A DNA stretch of 17,378 bases from Fen-1298 sp050015675 (lineage in GTDB: Bacteria > Bacteroidota > Ignavibacteria > UBA10030), in assembly GCA_050015675.1 (NCBI GenBank), contig JBEKAY010000058.1, positions 1 through 17,378 of the forward strand, written 5' to 3'. The notes beneath the pieces were generated by a model. That model was not told the DNA's origin, ran no database searches, and saw nothing but the letters and a program-made list of their open reading frames with translations. Made by a program: the position numbers and the translations under genes. Positions 6,630 through 15,345 of the stretch are shown here, piece by piece (position 1 is the stretch's first letter; each line of letters starts with the position of its first letter).

Positions 6630-8924
6630 TCATTCCTCGGTGGAAGCTTTTGGAACTTCACACAATACTTCGTTCACCATTGTAGCCACATCCTCAGAAT
6701 TAAAAGGCTTCTGAAGAAACGGTAATTCTCGCATTATCGCGTTCATTTCACTGCTCAAGTTGTCCAACATGCTTCCTGTCATACCAATTATTTTAATTTG
6801 TGGATTTATTTGCTTGAGTTCAGGAATCGTCGATAGTCCACTTAGTTTAGGCATCAGCATGTCCAGCAATACAATATCAATCTTATCTTGATTTTCTTTA
6901 TAAACAGTAATTGCTTCATTCCCATCAAATGCAGTCAGTACTTTAAAATTTTTCTTTTCAAGTGTTGGTCGCAAAAGATCTAGCAAGGTTTTTTCATCAT
7001 CCACAACAAGAATAGTTTCACCATGGCCCATCGGAACAGTGCAATCCTGCACGACCTCTAGTTCCACCGCTTCCTCCTTGGCAGGAAGAAAGACTTTAAA
7101 TTCTGTTCCTTTGCCTACCTCGCTATGAACATCAATGAAACCGCCATGGCTTTTTACAATGCTTAACGCTGACGAGAGACCTAAGCCGGTTCCTTTTCCT
7201 GGTTCTTTTGTTGTGAAAAATGGGTCGAATATTCGATTGATTATTTCTGGTGAAATTCCAGTGCCAGTATCCTTCACACTTAAAACAACGTACATTCCAG
7301 GTGCTGCTCCAAGATGCAATCCTGCCTCCTGTTCGCTGAGTGTAATGTTTTGCAAATCAATTGTGAGTGTTCCACCGTTGAGCATTGCATCACGGGCGTT
7401 AATCGATAGATTCATCAACACTTGATACAATTGAGTTGAATCTCCAACAACATACCAGATACACTTTGGACAATGCTTCACTACTTTTATGATTGGCGGA
7501 AATGTTTCTGCAACGAAATGTAATAATTCAAACACAAGGAGTTTGAGTTGAAGCATAACGCGATCGCCCTTCACTCCTCGTACAAACGACATAAGTTGTT
7601 TGACGACCCCTTCACCTCGTTTTGCAGAGCTTTCTAATGTTCGTAAGATATCTTGACTCGGTTCATCTGTTAATTTTTCCCTCATAAAGGGAACAGCCAA
7701 TATGATTGGTGTCAGAACATTATTGAGATCATGTAAAAGCCCGCTTGCCAGAGTACCTACGCTCTCCAAACGCTGCGCACGAAGGAATTGCTGTTCTATG
7801 TTCTTTTTATCTGTAATGTCTGTATTGATAGTAAGGATTGACTTTGGATTTCCTTGCTCATCCCGAACGATGCTCCATCTGCTTTCAACAATAACACTCT
7901 TTTGCATCTTGGTCACCTGGTGCAATTCACCAAACCACGATCCCTTCTGTTCAACATCTTGTAATGCACGTTCAATACTCTCTAATTCTGTATTTAACAA
8001 TTGAGAAGCATTTTTTGAAATTGCTTCTTCTTGCTTCCATCCATAGATTCTCTCAGCGCTATTATTCCAGTAAATGATATTATCTTTAAGATCACGAACA
8101 ATAATTGCATCTTGTGCGATATCTAATAAATTCGCTTGTTCTCTAATTTTTTCCTCTGCTCTTTTACGTTCAGAGATGTCTTGCATATAAATGGCAAGTC
8201 CGTCTTCTGCGGGGTATGCCCGAACTTGCAACCACGAATCTAATGTAGAATTATATTCTTCAAATTCGGCAAATTCATGTGCTGCCATTGCACGATGTAA
8301 AGCTTTATATGCCACTGAATCGCTCGGAGCCGGAAATTCATTCCACCAATTCTTCCCCCAGAGGTCCTGACGTCGCTTATTCACTTTCGCCAGGAAGGTA
8401 TCGGATCTCGGGTTTAAATACATCACATACCAAGATTTGTTCACGGAAAAAAATGCATCAGTGATACTTTCAAAAATAGTGAGCATTTGTTTCTGAGACC
8501 GTCTGAGTTCCTCCTCAAGCCGCTCATTTTCCTGTTCTGCTCTCTGTTTTTCGAGCGCATTTTGAATTGCACCCGGTAATCGACGAAGACTTGACTTCAA
8601 GATATAATCATCAGCGCCTTCTTTAAGGCATTCGACGGCTATTTCTTCATTCTTCATTCCTGTGACAAGAATAAATGGAATTTTCTTTTTCAACTCACGC
8701 ACTATCTTCAATGCTTCCAAACCGCTGAACTGAGGCAGCGTATAATCTGCAAGCACTAAATCGGGGGAAGATATTTCAAGCTCTCTTAAGAACTTATTCT
8801 TAGAAGCTACCCGTCGCGCATCGTACAAAATATTTGCGTTCTGAAGTTCTCGCTCGATCATTTCAGCATCGATCGGAATATCTTCCAGCATAAGAATATT
8901 TAAATTTCCATTTTGCTGTGTCAT
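6630..8924 (-). CDS. Hybrid histidine kinase: REC-PAS-PAS-HisKA-HATPase-REC
   Basis: A 764-residue cytoplasmic protein without membrane segments. The N-terminal receiver (~8-125) has its acidic residues near E14-D15 and phosphoacceptor D60 (LADYTLP). A coiled linker leads to a first PAS domain (~145-252, NPRSDTFLAK and YMQDISERKRAEE) and a second (~262-375, typical IYWNNSAERIYGW). HisKA has His398 in LLHDLNNVLTP, the H-box of NtrB/PAS-type kinases. The ATPase domain has an N-box (NLSINARDAM, 505-514), DTGTG (552-556) and PGKGTGLGL (575-583). A C-terminal receiver (~637-755) has D642/D643, phosphoacceptor D688 (LLDMLMP) and K739. A full phosphorelay could run His398 to D688, while the N-terminal receiver accepts input from another kinase such as CheA or the neighbouring GAF kinase. 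The start ATG at 8922-8924 has only a weak ribosome site. It ends 57 nt before the HerA-like gene. Confidence 0.93.
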   Translation of the reverse strand: MTQQNGNLNILMLEDIPIDAEMIERELQNANILYDARRVASKNKFLRELEISSPDLVLADYTLPQFSGLEALKIVRELKKKIPFILVTGMKNEEIAVECLKEGADDYILKSSLRRLPGAIQNALEKQRAEQENERLEEELRRSQKQMLTIFESITDAFFSVNKSWYVMYLNPRSDTFLAKVNKRRQDLWGKNWWNEFPAPSDSVAYKALHRAMAAHEFAEFEEYNSTLDSWLQVRAYPAEDGLAIYMQDISERKRAEEKIREQANLLDIAQDAIIVRDLKDNIIYWNNSAERIYGWKQEEAISKNASQLLNTELESIERALQDVEQKGSWFGELHQVTKMQKSVIVESRWSIVRDEQGNPKSILTINTDITDKKNIEQQFLRAQRLESVGTLASGLLHDLNNVLTPIILAVPFMREKLTDEPSQDILRTLESSAKRGEGVVKQLMSFVRGVKGDRVMLQLKLLVFELLHFVAETFPPIIKVVKHCPKCIWYVVGDSTQLYQVLMNLSINARDAMLNGGTLTIDLQNITLSEQEAGLHLGAAPGMYVVLSVKDTGTGISPEIINRIFDPFFTTKEPGKGTGLGLSSALSIVKSHGGFIDVHSEVGKGTEFKVFLPAKEEAVELEVVQDCTVPMGHGETILVVDDEKTLLDLLRPTLEKKNFKVLTAFDGNEAITVYKENQDKIDIVLLDMLMPKLSGLSTIPELKQINPQIKIIGMTGSMLDNLSSEMNAIMRELPFLQKPFNSEDVATMVNEVLCEVPKASTEE

Positions 8925-8957
8925 TGCATTATGCCTATTAATTCGCTTATTATTTTT

Positions 8958-10427
8958 TTAAGTTTTTGGAAGTGTAAAATAGAACCGTGCACCGTTATTC
9001 TCTTTGCCTTCGGCCCAAACCTGTCCACCATGTCTTAGGACAATCCGCTGGACAATGGCCAAACCAACTCCTGTTCCTTCAAATTCTTCAGCAACGTGTA
9101 ATCTGTGAAATACTCCAAAAAGACGATCAACATATTGCATGTCAAATCCGATACCGTTATCGCTCACACAATATTTTGCACCCCCGTTAAACGGATGTGA
9201 ATCAATGGTCACTTCTCGTTTTTGTTTGTAATGTGTATATTTGATTGCATTCGAAAGAAGATTGTACCATACTTGACGTATCAATATTGCATTACCATAT
9301 GCAGGCAGCAGCGGTTGGACAGTGATTGAAAGAGAAGATGATCCGCTTTCACATTTTAATAATTCGTCGATCACTGTACGCACGAGTGTCGTCATGTCAA
9401 TCAATGATTGTTGAAGATCGAGTCGAACAACTTTTGAAAATTCGAGTAATCCATCAAGAAGCTTTTCCATATGCTCGGAGCTTGCGGTAATCTGCCGTAT
9501 TAGTGTATTCCCCTCGGTGTCGAGGTTTGCCGCATGCTGCGTGCTCAACCATTCACAATTATTCCGTATCACAATTATTGGTGCGCGCAAATCATGAGAT
9601 ACCGAATATGACAATGCTTCCAATTCATCATAGGCTGTATTAGCTCCGGCACTTGTGTCGGCATTACGTTGATGAGATGCTATTTGTTCACGTAGCATCT
9701 GAACATCTTGTTGAAGACTTATTCGTTCAATCTGTTCTTTTTCCAGAATATTGCTTACTTGAATATTCATATAAAGTGAAGCAGCGAGAGAAGCAATCAT
9801 CCGTAGTACATCGATACGCTCCGGCAAAAAGAATTGTGGATGGGCACTGAATAGCGAGATCACTCCAACCGTCGTTCCGTCACATACCAGCGGCAATGAT
9901 ATGATAGAACCATAATTATGCGTACCTAAGGATAAGGGCACTGCTTTCGACGATTGGGCTATTTTCTGTGCGTTCGTATTCGTGTGACAAGACAATAAAA
10001 TTGCTGGATTTAGACGAATATCTTGACCGTCGAATTCTTCCACCGCTTGCATCGCAGAAAACATATTGGACCAAGTAGTATTACAAGCCAGTACCTCAAG
10101 AGTACCTTCGACAGTTGGTTTGTATATGCAGGCACCGTCAACCTGAAGCATTTCCGTATATACTTTAATAATGTGTTCGGATAGTTGCTTTGATTCTTGA
10201 CGATGCAGCACTAATTGTTCTAATGCATGGAATGCACCTTGAATATTCATCGCTGGCATCAACTTGCCATTAGTACTCTCTAAAAAAGAGTCATTTGATT
10301 TTGAACGCGGCTCCTTGTTTTCTAATAGACGCTTGAACGGTTTGCTATTCCGGTCATCTGAAACGCATTTGGCATCCGCTCCACCGAAAACAATATTCAA
10401 ATTTTCATTTATTGTATATTCAATCAT
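8958..10427 (-). CDS. GAF-domain sensor histidine kinase
   Basis: A 489-residue soluble kinase. Residues 1-65 are low in recognisable features. Residues ~75-222 form a GAF domain, ending in SLPLVCDGTTVGVISLFSA, the usual last strands. A coiled linker (~225-265) leads to HisKA with phosphoacceptor His278 in SYSVSHDLRAP, the H-box found in phytochrome-type kinases. The ATPase domain has an N-box (NLLSNAIKYT, 389-398), DNGIGF (423-428) and GTGVGLAI (451-458). There is no Cys or His signature that would show a bilin attachment, so the GAF ligand is unknown. The ATG overlaps the cheB stop as ATGA and is preceded by GGAGAGG, so translation is coupled to CheB. This suggests matched amounts. A likely target is one of the receivers encoded just downstream, which is inference. 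Confidence 0.92.
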   Translation of the reverse strand: MIEYTINENLNIVFGGADAKCVSDDRNSKPFKRLLENKEPRSKSNDSFLESTNGKLMPAMNIQGAFHALEQLVLHRQESKQLSEHIIKVYTEMLQVDGACIYKPTVEGTLEVLACNTTWSNMFSAMQAVEEFDGQDIRLNPAILLSCHTNTNAQKIAQSSKAVPLSLGTHNYGSIISLPLVCDGTTVGVISLFSAHPQFFLPERIDVLRMIASLAASLYMNIQVSNILEKEQIERISLQQDVQMLREQIASHQRNADTSAGANTAYDELEALSYSVSHDLRAPIIVIRNNCEWLSTQHAANLDTEGNTLIRQITASSEHMEKLLDGLLEFSKVVRLDLQQSLIDMTTLVRTVIDELLKCESGSSSLSITVQPLLPAYGNAILIRQVWYNLLSNAIKYTHYKQKREVTIDSHPFNGGAKYCVSDNGIGFDMQYVDRLFGVFHRLHVAEEFEGTGVGLAIVQRIVLRHGGQVWAEGKENNGARFYFTLPKT

Positions 10428-11566
10428 AGACCCTCTCCTCTACCAATTGGCACATAGTAGGTCTGCATCCTTAATTTTGTTAACTGATTAAATGCCAGTG
10501 AAATATTCTCGAGTGATGCCATAGAATCTACAACGCCTTCTTCAAGTGCCGCCTGTGGCATACCATAGACAATACAGCTTTCTTCATCTTGAGCAATCAC
10601 ATATCCGCCCTTAGATTTGATGCGTTTCAATCCTTCAACTCCATCTCTTCCCATGCCAGTCATAATGACACCGAGCAGCGGGCCATTAAACGTTGCAACT
10701 GCAGATTTTATCATAATATCTACAGAAGGCCGATACAGTGCATTAATAGGTTCATCAGAAATTTTCGTTAGTACATATGGGCCATCATTGCAGAACGTCA
10801 TTTGTCTACCACCGGGTGCAATCATTACTTTTCCTGGTTCAAAGACTTCCCCATGTTCTGCTTCCTTTACATAAACCTTGCTTATATTATTCAATCTATC
10901 CGCCAAAGATCTTGTAAAATGAGGAGGCATGTGTTGTACAATTGCTATGCCTAGAGGGAAATGAACTGGAATTTGTGGAATAAGCTTATGTAAAACTTCG
11001 GGTCCACCTGTTGATATTCCAATAACGACCGCCTGGAGCTTTGATGCCACCCTTTCGAAAGAGACAGGCCTCATTGCTGGTTTGATTTGCCTTTTTCCCT
11101 CACGCGATGATTGCACAAGCCGCCTCATGCGAAATCGTGTCTGGATCAAACGGCTCCGTGCAATTTGTTTTATCTTGTCGATAAGTTCGCCTTTGATATT
11201 TTTAATATTCGTCGAGATGGATGCCAGATCCTTTGAAATGAAGTCAACAGCGCCTAAATCAAATGCCTGCATTGTAGATTGTGCGCTCTCCGTCGTCAAC
11301 GAGCTGACCATAAGCACCGGCACAGGCATTTGTTCCATAATAATTTTTAAAGCGGTGAGACCATCCATGCCAGGCATTTCAATATCCAGCGTCACTATGT
11401 CCGGCTTCAATTTACTAATCTTGTCAATTCCCTCATTACCATCTCGAGCAGTGGCAATGACACATATCTCTTTATCCGATTCTAACATGAGTGTTAATGA
11501 TTTTCGCATAAATGCTGAATCATCAATAATGATGACTTTTATCAAGTTCTCTTCGGATTGTTTCAT
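10424..11566 (-). CDS. cheB: CheB protein-glutamate methylesterase / glutamine deamidase
   Basis: A 380-residue two-domain enzyme that removes methyl groups from chemoreceptor glutamates and can deamidate glutamines, giving adaptation when phosphorylated by CheA. The receiver (~10-130) has D15/D16, phosphoacceptor D61 (TLDIEMPGMDG), a Ser/Thr switch region (SSL, 88-90) and K112. A basic linker (~135-175) joins it to the catalytic domain, with the nucleophile Ser185 in GISTGGPE, His212 in VQHMPPHF and Asp308 in MTGMGRDG, the expected triad. Length and order are those of standard CheB. It begins 13 nt after cheA and overlaps the next kinase by 4 nt. The whole adaptation pair (CheR and CheB) is thus encoded around CheA. 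Confidence 0.97.
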   Translation of the reverse strand: MKQSEENLIKVIIIDDSAFMRKSLTLMLESDKEICVIATARDGNEGIDKISKLKPDIVTLDIEMPGMDGLTALKIIMEQMPVPVLMVSSLTTESAQSTMQAFDLGAVDFISKDLASISTNIKNIKGELIDKIKQIARSRLIQTRFRMRRLVQSSREGKRQIKPAMRPVSFERVASKLQAVVIGISTGGPEVLHKLIPQIPVHFPLGIAIVQHMPPHFTRSLADRLNNISKVYVKEAEHGEVFEPGKVMIAPGGRQMTFCNDGPYVLTKISDEPINALYRPSVDIMIKSAVATFNGPLLGVIMTGMGRDGVEGLKRIKSKGGYVIAQDEESCIVYGMPQAALEEGVVDSMASLENISLAFNQLTKLRMQTYYVPIGRGEGL

Positions 11567-11579
11567 GATATTTCCATTA

Positions 11580-13289
11580 TTATGCTACTTTTCCAAAATG
11601 GCGCGCAAATAATTCGATAAATTGACCAACGTCGATAACTAAAATGACACTTCCATCTCCGAGGATGGTAGAGCCTGCAATTCCAGGAACATCACCCAGA
11701 TAATTGCCTAACCCTTTAATAACAATCTCTTTTTGCCCCTGGAGAGAATCAACGAGAAGACCGATTCGTTTCTCTGCCCAACCAACTACGACAACATATG
11801 AAAACGGCGACTGTTTTATGACTTTTGGATTTCCAATAATGTCGGACATCCTCGCAAGTGGCAAGATGACGTCCCTGACTCGTATTACTTCCCGTCCTTG
11901 AATTGTGTATATCTCATCAGGTCCAATACGAATAATTTCGAGCACTGCGCTCAGGGGGACGGCAAAAATTTCGTCCACCACTTTCATAAGGAGGCCTTGA
12001 ATAATTGCAAGCGTCAACGGTACCTTCAATGTGATAATCGTTCCCTTGCCAACTTCGGAAGCTATTTCGACAATACCTTTTAACTTTGCGATATTTGTTT
12101 TAACAACATCCATCCCGACACCTCTACCCGACACATTGGTGGCTTCTTGTTTAGTACTAAAACCAGGAATGAAAATCAAGTTGAGAATATCTGATGTTGA
12201 CATTTCCCGCGTTTGTAATTCCGAGACCAACCCTTTTTCTATTGCTTTCTGTTTTATTTGCTCACAATCAATACCGCGCCCATCATCTTCCATTGTGATG
12301 AGAATATAATTGCCATCACGCTCTGCGTTGACTACAACTATTCCTTGCGGTGGCTTCCCATGTTTTATCCTCTCTTCGGGTAATTCAATACCATGATCAA
12401 TGGCATTACGGACCATATGGACAAGTGGATCGTTCAATTCTTCTATTATAGATTTATCCAGTTCTGTTTCCTTGCCATAAATTTGAAGATCAACTTCTTT
12501 GCCTGTTGTGCGCATAAGATCTCTAGCAAGAAGAGGAAGTCCGTTGAACACTTTCTCAATCGGAACCATCCGCGTTTTCATGACAGCCATCTGAAGTTCC
12601 GTTGTCACAAAATCAATTTGACTGCTGACATCAGCAATACTCTTTGACATTTCAATCCGCTCATATTTTTCTAACAGGGATTGAGTAGCCTGCGAAAGAC
12701 GATTGCGGGCAAGTACAAGCTCACCAACAAGATTCATCAAATCGTCAAGCCGTTCAATATCAACACGGATTGTCGTATCGGCTGCGCGTTGCTGCATGAC
12801 ATCAAATGTTTTAGGTGCGTAGAGGGCTTGCTCCTTTTTTACCTGCGCGAAATCTTCAACTTGAGCTATAACAGGTTGTTGCTTCATAGCTCCCTGCAAT
12901 TTTTCAAGAATACCGTTCAGTTCAATAGGCTGTAGATCGCGGCTCTCGATTCGCTGTAGGAGGGCGCTTGCTGCATTATGTGCTTCGATAAGTACATCTA
13001 TGATTTTGCCATCGGCAATTAACTCCCCTTTTCGGAGTTTGTTCAATAAGTCTTCACTAATATGGGTCAACTCTGTCATCTGGTTAAAACCGAGAAATGA
13101 CGAAGTGCCTTTGAGTGTGTGTACTCCTCGAAAGATATTATTTAATAAATCCGCATTGACAGGATTTTTTTCCAGTGCGATCAGATCCTGACTGAGATGA
13201 TCAAGAATTTCTTTAGATTCGACAAGATAGCTTTCAAAGATCTCCCGCATATCCTCATCAAAACCGGCAATATCTTGTTTATCATCCAT
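11580..13289 (-). CDS. cheA: Chemotaxis histidine kinase CheA, lacking a P2 domain
   Basis: The central kinase of the chemoreceptor array, 569 residues. P1 (Hpt, ~10-118) has the phosphoacceptor His57 in GVHTLKGTSSFLGF. Residues ~120-170 are a short linker, too short to hold a CheY/CheB-binding P2 domain. P3 dimerisation is ~172-240 (RLDDLMNLVGELVLARNRL). P4 ATPase has the N-box LVHMVRNAIDHG (289-300), DDGRG (335-339) and GRGVGMDVV (388-396). P5, the CheW-like domain (~425-565), ends in the GSTILGDGSVILVIDV motif. The usual length with P2 is 650 or more residues. Without P2, CheY would have to dock on P1 or P4, which is known for other P2-less CheA proteins. The start ATG (13287-13289) lies 49 nt after the shorter cheZ; its ribosome site is weak and distant. 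Nothing suggests loss of activity. Confidence 0.97.
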   Translation of the reverse strand: MDDKQDIAGFDEDMREIFESYLVESKEILDHLSQDLIALEKNPVNADLLNNIFRGVHTLKGTSSFLGFNQMTELTHISEDLLNKLRKGELIADGKIIDVLIEAHNAASALLQRIESRDLQPIELNGILEKLQGAMKQQPVIAQVEDFAQVKKEQALYAPKTFDVMQQRAADTTIRVDIERLDDLMNLVGELVLARNRLSQATQSLLEKYERIEMSKSIADVSSQIDFVTTELQMAVMKTRMVPIEKVFNGLPLLARDLMRTTGKEVDLQIYGKETELDKSIIEELNDPLVHMVRNAIDHGIELPEERIKHGKPPQGIVVVNAERDGNYILITMEDDGRGIDCEQIKQKAIEKGLVSELQTREMSTSDILNLIFIPGFSTKQEATNVSGRGVGMDVVKTNIAKLKGIVEIASEVGKGTIITLKVPLTLAIIQGLLMKVVDEIFAVPLSAVLEIIRIGPDEIYTIQGREVIRVRDVILPLARMSDIIGNPKVIKQSPFSYVVVVGWAEKRIGLLVDSLQGQKEIVIKGLGNYLGDVPGIAGSTILGDGSVILVIDVGQFIELFARHFGKVA

Positions 13290-13338
13290 TTAATAATGTT
13301 CCATCTTTTTAATACTCTCACAAAAAAAACACATTCAC

Positions 13339-13947
13339 TTACATTGCTTCTTTTTCCTGCCACGCCGTTACGACCTCATCAATCTTTGATTGATGTTCAG
13401 GTGTTTTCATATACGAGGCATTGACGTCAAATGCTTTAGGCCCATCTTTCTCCTCTTCAACTTGACGCCGCGCATTGTCGGTTTTCTGTTTAGCTGTCTC
13501 GAAATAGTTCAATTCGTTTAATAATTCTTTGCGGACAGATTCTATGAGATGATTTGCTGCTCCAATTTTTTGCGCCGTTATATCCTGCACCTGTAAAGCA
13601 ACAGTTATATTGCTCGTGTTTTCTTTCAATTCAGACAAGGTCTGTTTGATACCTGTGAGCATCAACAGTTGCTTTTCAGAAATTCCGACTTGATCGAATT
13701 CTTTCATTCCATTTTCTAATATGTGAATTTTTGTTCCCATCAGATCGAGAACGTCAAGAATTTCCACCGTAGCAAGTTCTGTTGCTTGCGTTACCGTACT
13801 CAACTGAACTGACGCATTGGGAATCTTGCTCGAGCTTTCCTCAATTGCATTCTTAATACGATCAAGCAATGTGATGACCTTCTGTAGCGCAGTGATTACG
13901 CTTTCTGATGTCGCTTCAACATTTTCGCTTGTCTTTTCGTGTGCCAT
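13339..13947 (-). CDS. CheZ-family CheY-phosphate phosphatase, shorter paralog
   Basis: A 202-residue all-helical protein. KIPNASVQLSTVTQATELAT (41-60) followed by VEILDVLDLM corresponds to the N-terminal helix segment of E. coli CheZ (LPDARDRLYYVVQMTAQAAE). The VALQVQDITAQKIGA segment (116-130) matches the CheZ catalytic strip, with D122 and Q126 in the D-x-x-x-Q arrangement of E. coli D143 and Q147; the glutamine positions the attacking water in CheY. The C-terminus (HQSKIDEVV, 185-193) resembles the CheY-docking peptide. The chosen ATG (13945-13947) follows AAGGTGA; an upstream TTG would add 11 residues without a site. It shares the layout and catalytic strip of the neighbouring longer CheZ and lies between it and cheA. 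The two look like ancient duplicates. The role follows from family membership; activity is inferred. Confidence 0.82.
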   Translation of the reverse strand: MAHEKTSENVEATSESVITALQKVITLLDRIKNAIEESSSKIPNASVQLSTVTQATELATVEILDVLDLMGTKIHILENGMKEFDQVGISEKQLLMLTGIKQTLSELKENTSNITVALQVQDITAQKIGAANHLIESVRKELLNELNYFETAKQKTDNARRQVEEEKDGPKAFDVNASYMKTPEHQSKIDEVVTAWQEKEAM

Positions 13948-14014
13948 ACTTTCACCTTTTTTATGTTCGTGAATATTCAATTCCGTTTTAATTCAGATTT
14001 TTATATTTCAGCTT

Positions 14015-14758
14015 CTATAATTGTCCCGCACGCGCTTTACTGAGTAAGGACTCAACCATTTTTTTCCTTTCCGCTTCGCCCACATTCGCCTGATCGAATT
14101 GAACCGACATAGTGGGCAACGGTGGCAGAGTCTCTGCTGTATCCGCACTGAAAAATCCGGTTGTGAGCTTTCGAAGTCCTTCGGCAACTGCCTGGATCGT
14201 TCCCATAACGGCACCAATATGCTGTTGCGTGATATCCTGCACTTGAAGTGCCATCATTATTTCAGTGCAATCATTTTGAAGATCCTTCAACAATCGTTCA
14301 AGGTTGCTTGTTGGACCGCTCATTCTCAAGCTTTGCAGATGAACGTCCCATGCTTCTGCAAGCTTCACAATATCTTCATCCCAGCCTGATTTATCTACGA
14401 GTGCTTTTACGATTGCTGCCATTTTTTTTGTCGCCGCGCCTAGGTCCGAAGATATCATACCTGAGGCAACCGATCCGATTACTTCGTCAAGAGTTGCCAC
14501 CATTCTGTCTAATGTGTTCAAGATGTCGGTCGATGCCTGTTCAGTCGCTTGTGTAACCCGTCCGAGTTGATCTGCAGCCTTGGGAATATTAACCATCGAC
14601 ACCTCTACAACCGCTCTGAGATCTTCAATGGCAGGGCTAATTTCTCTGACAAAAGAAGCTATCTCATCTAGAACCGGAACGGTGCGCTGACCATACTCGC
14701 AGAACACCTTCAATTCGGCGGCTTTTTTTAAGATGCCATCAAGTTCCTGTTGGTTCAT
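14015..14758 (-). CDS. cheZ: CheZ-family CheY-phosphate phosphatase
   Basis: A 247-residue helical protein that should form the CheZ four-helix dimer and speed CheY-P hydrolysis. The best evidence is EIMMALQVQDITQQHIG (166-182), which lines up with E. coli EIMMAQDFQDLTGQVIK and keeps the catalytic Asp (D175) and Gln (Q179). NIPKAADQLGRVTQATEQAS (57-76) lines up with the helix before the long hairpin. A Pro-rich flexible linker (~205-225) then leads to a terminal helix (AERKKMVESLLSKARAG), in the position of the CheY-binding peptide, although its sequence differs from the enterobacterial one. GGAGAGG (14767-14773) supports the start. It follows cheY by ~52 nt and precedes the second cheZ by 67 nt, matching its expected substrate. 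Confidence 0.87.
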   Translation of the reverse strand: MNQQELDGILKKAAELKVFCEYGQRTVPVLDEIASFVREISPAIEDLRAVVEVSMVNIPKAADQLGRVTQATEQASTDILNTLDRMVATLDEVIGSVASGMISSDLGAATKKMAAIVKALVDKSGWDEDIVKLAEAWDVHLQSLRMSGPTSNLERLLKDLQNDCTEIMMALQVQDITQQHIGAVMGTIQAVAEGLRKLTTGFFSADTAETLPPLPTMSVQFDQANVGEAERKKMVESLLSKARAGQL

Positions 14759-14766
14759 AACCCTAT

Positions 14767-14812
14767 CCTCTCCAGAACAAATTGTATTGAGATTGATCTA
14801 TATATTTGTTCT
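14767..14812 (-). promoter_or_regulatory. Ribosome-binding site of cheZ abutted by a 9-bp inverted repeat
   Basis: AGAACAAAT (14774-14782) and ATTTGTTCT (14804-14812) are perfect inverted repeats separated by 21 nt. In the minus-strand mRNA the stem begins at the cheY stop codon and ends directly against the GGAGAGG ribosome site (14767-14773) of cheZ. A stem there could lower ribosome access or mark an RNA-processing site. It is AT-rich and has no U-tract, so it is not a terminator. Confidence 0.35.
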
Positions 14813-15203
14813 ACACTGTATTGATTTGAACAGTTTTGAGAATACCCTCAATTTTTTCTTTCAGTTCCTGCGGCGTAAATGGCTTTACAATATAGCTGTT
14901 CACTTTTGCCTGGAGTGCTTCGATGACGTCATGCTCTGTGCCGCGAGTGGTGATCATGAGAATCGGTAAAGATGAGTATATCGGATTCGCACGGACTTGT
15001 TTAATAAAATCCAAGCCGTTCATTTCCGGCATATTCCAGTCTGTGATAATGAAATCCACATTGACATTAGTCAACTTTTCGAGGGCATCTTTTCCGTTTG
15101 CAGCCTCAATACTATCTGGAAAACCTACGGTTTTCAACGCATTCGTTATAATGCGTCGTATTGTTATCGAGTCGTCCACAATGAGGATTTTCATTGATGT
15201 CAT
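14811..15203 (-). CDS. cheY: Chemotaxis response regulator CheY
   Basis: A 130-residue single-domain receiver. It carries the acidic pair D10/D11, phosphoacceptor D55 in IITDWNMPEMNG, the switch threonine T85, aromatic switch Y104 and K107 in VKPF. The TDWNMP motif with T85 and Y104 is the classical CheY pattern, so this is the most likely carrier of the phosphoryl signal from CheA to the motor, or to another effector if the cell has no flagella. AAAGGA at a 7-nt spacing supports the ATG at 15201-15203. It is followed by the two CheZ genes, its probable phosphatases. It differs clearly from the neighbouring receiver at 15348-15734. Confidence 0.95.
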   Translation of the reverse strand: MTSMKILIVDDSITIRRIITNALKTVGFPDSIEAANGKDALEKLTNVNVDFIITDWNMPEMNGLDFIKQVRANPIYSSLPILMITTRGTEHDVIEALQAKVNSYIVKPFTPQELKEKIEGILKTVQINTV

Positions 15204-15329
15204 GATATTATCCTTTGTTTGGTGTTATTGTTAAGTTTTATTTTTTTCTTTGTAGACCATTCACTGTATCTCTGCAGCAAGGTGCTATTTTGCTATCGTA
15301 AAAGATATCAGTAAAGGAACGATTTGCTA

Positions 15330-15345
15330 ATAGGAAATTTCCTAT
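15330..15345. repeat. 16-bp perfect palindrome after the cheY-like gene
   Basis: ATAGGAAATTTCCTAT reads the same on both strands with no loop. It starts two nucleotides beyond the stop of the 15348-15734 gene, at the upstream end of the 144-nt gap before cheY, the longest gap in the cluster. A protein-binding site for a dimeric regulator of an internal promoter is possible; I see no good promoter boxes beside it. Confidence 0.4.

Noticed and set aside
11082..11612. Plus-strand ORF of 176 codons opposite the start of cheB
   Set aside because: It lies fully antisense to the conserved CheB receiver and linker, its sequence has no recognisable domain, and cheB has intact catalytic motifs in the other strand.
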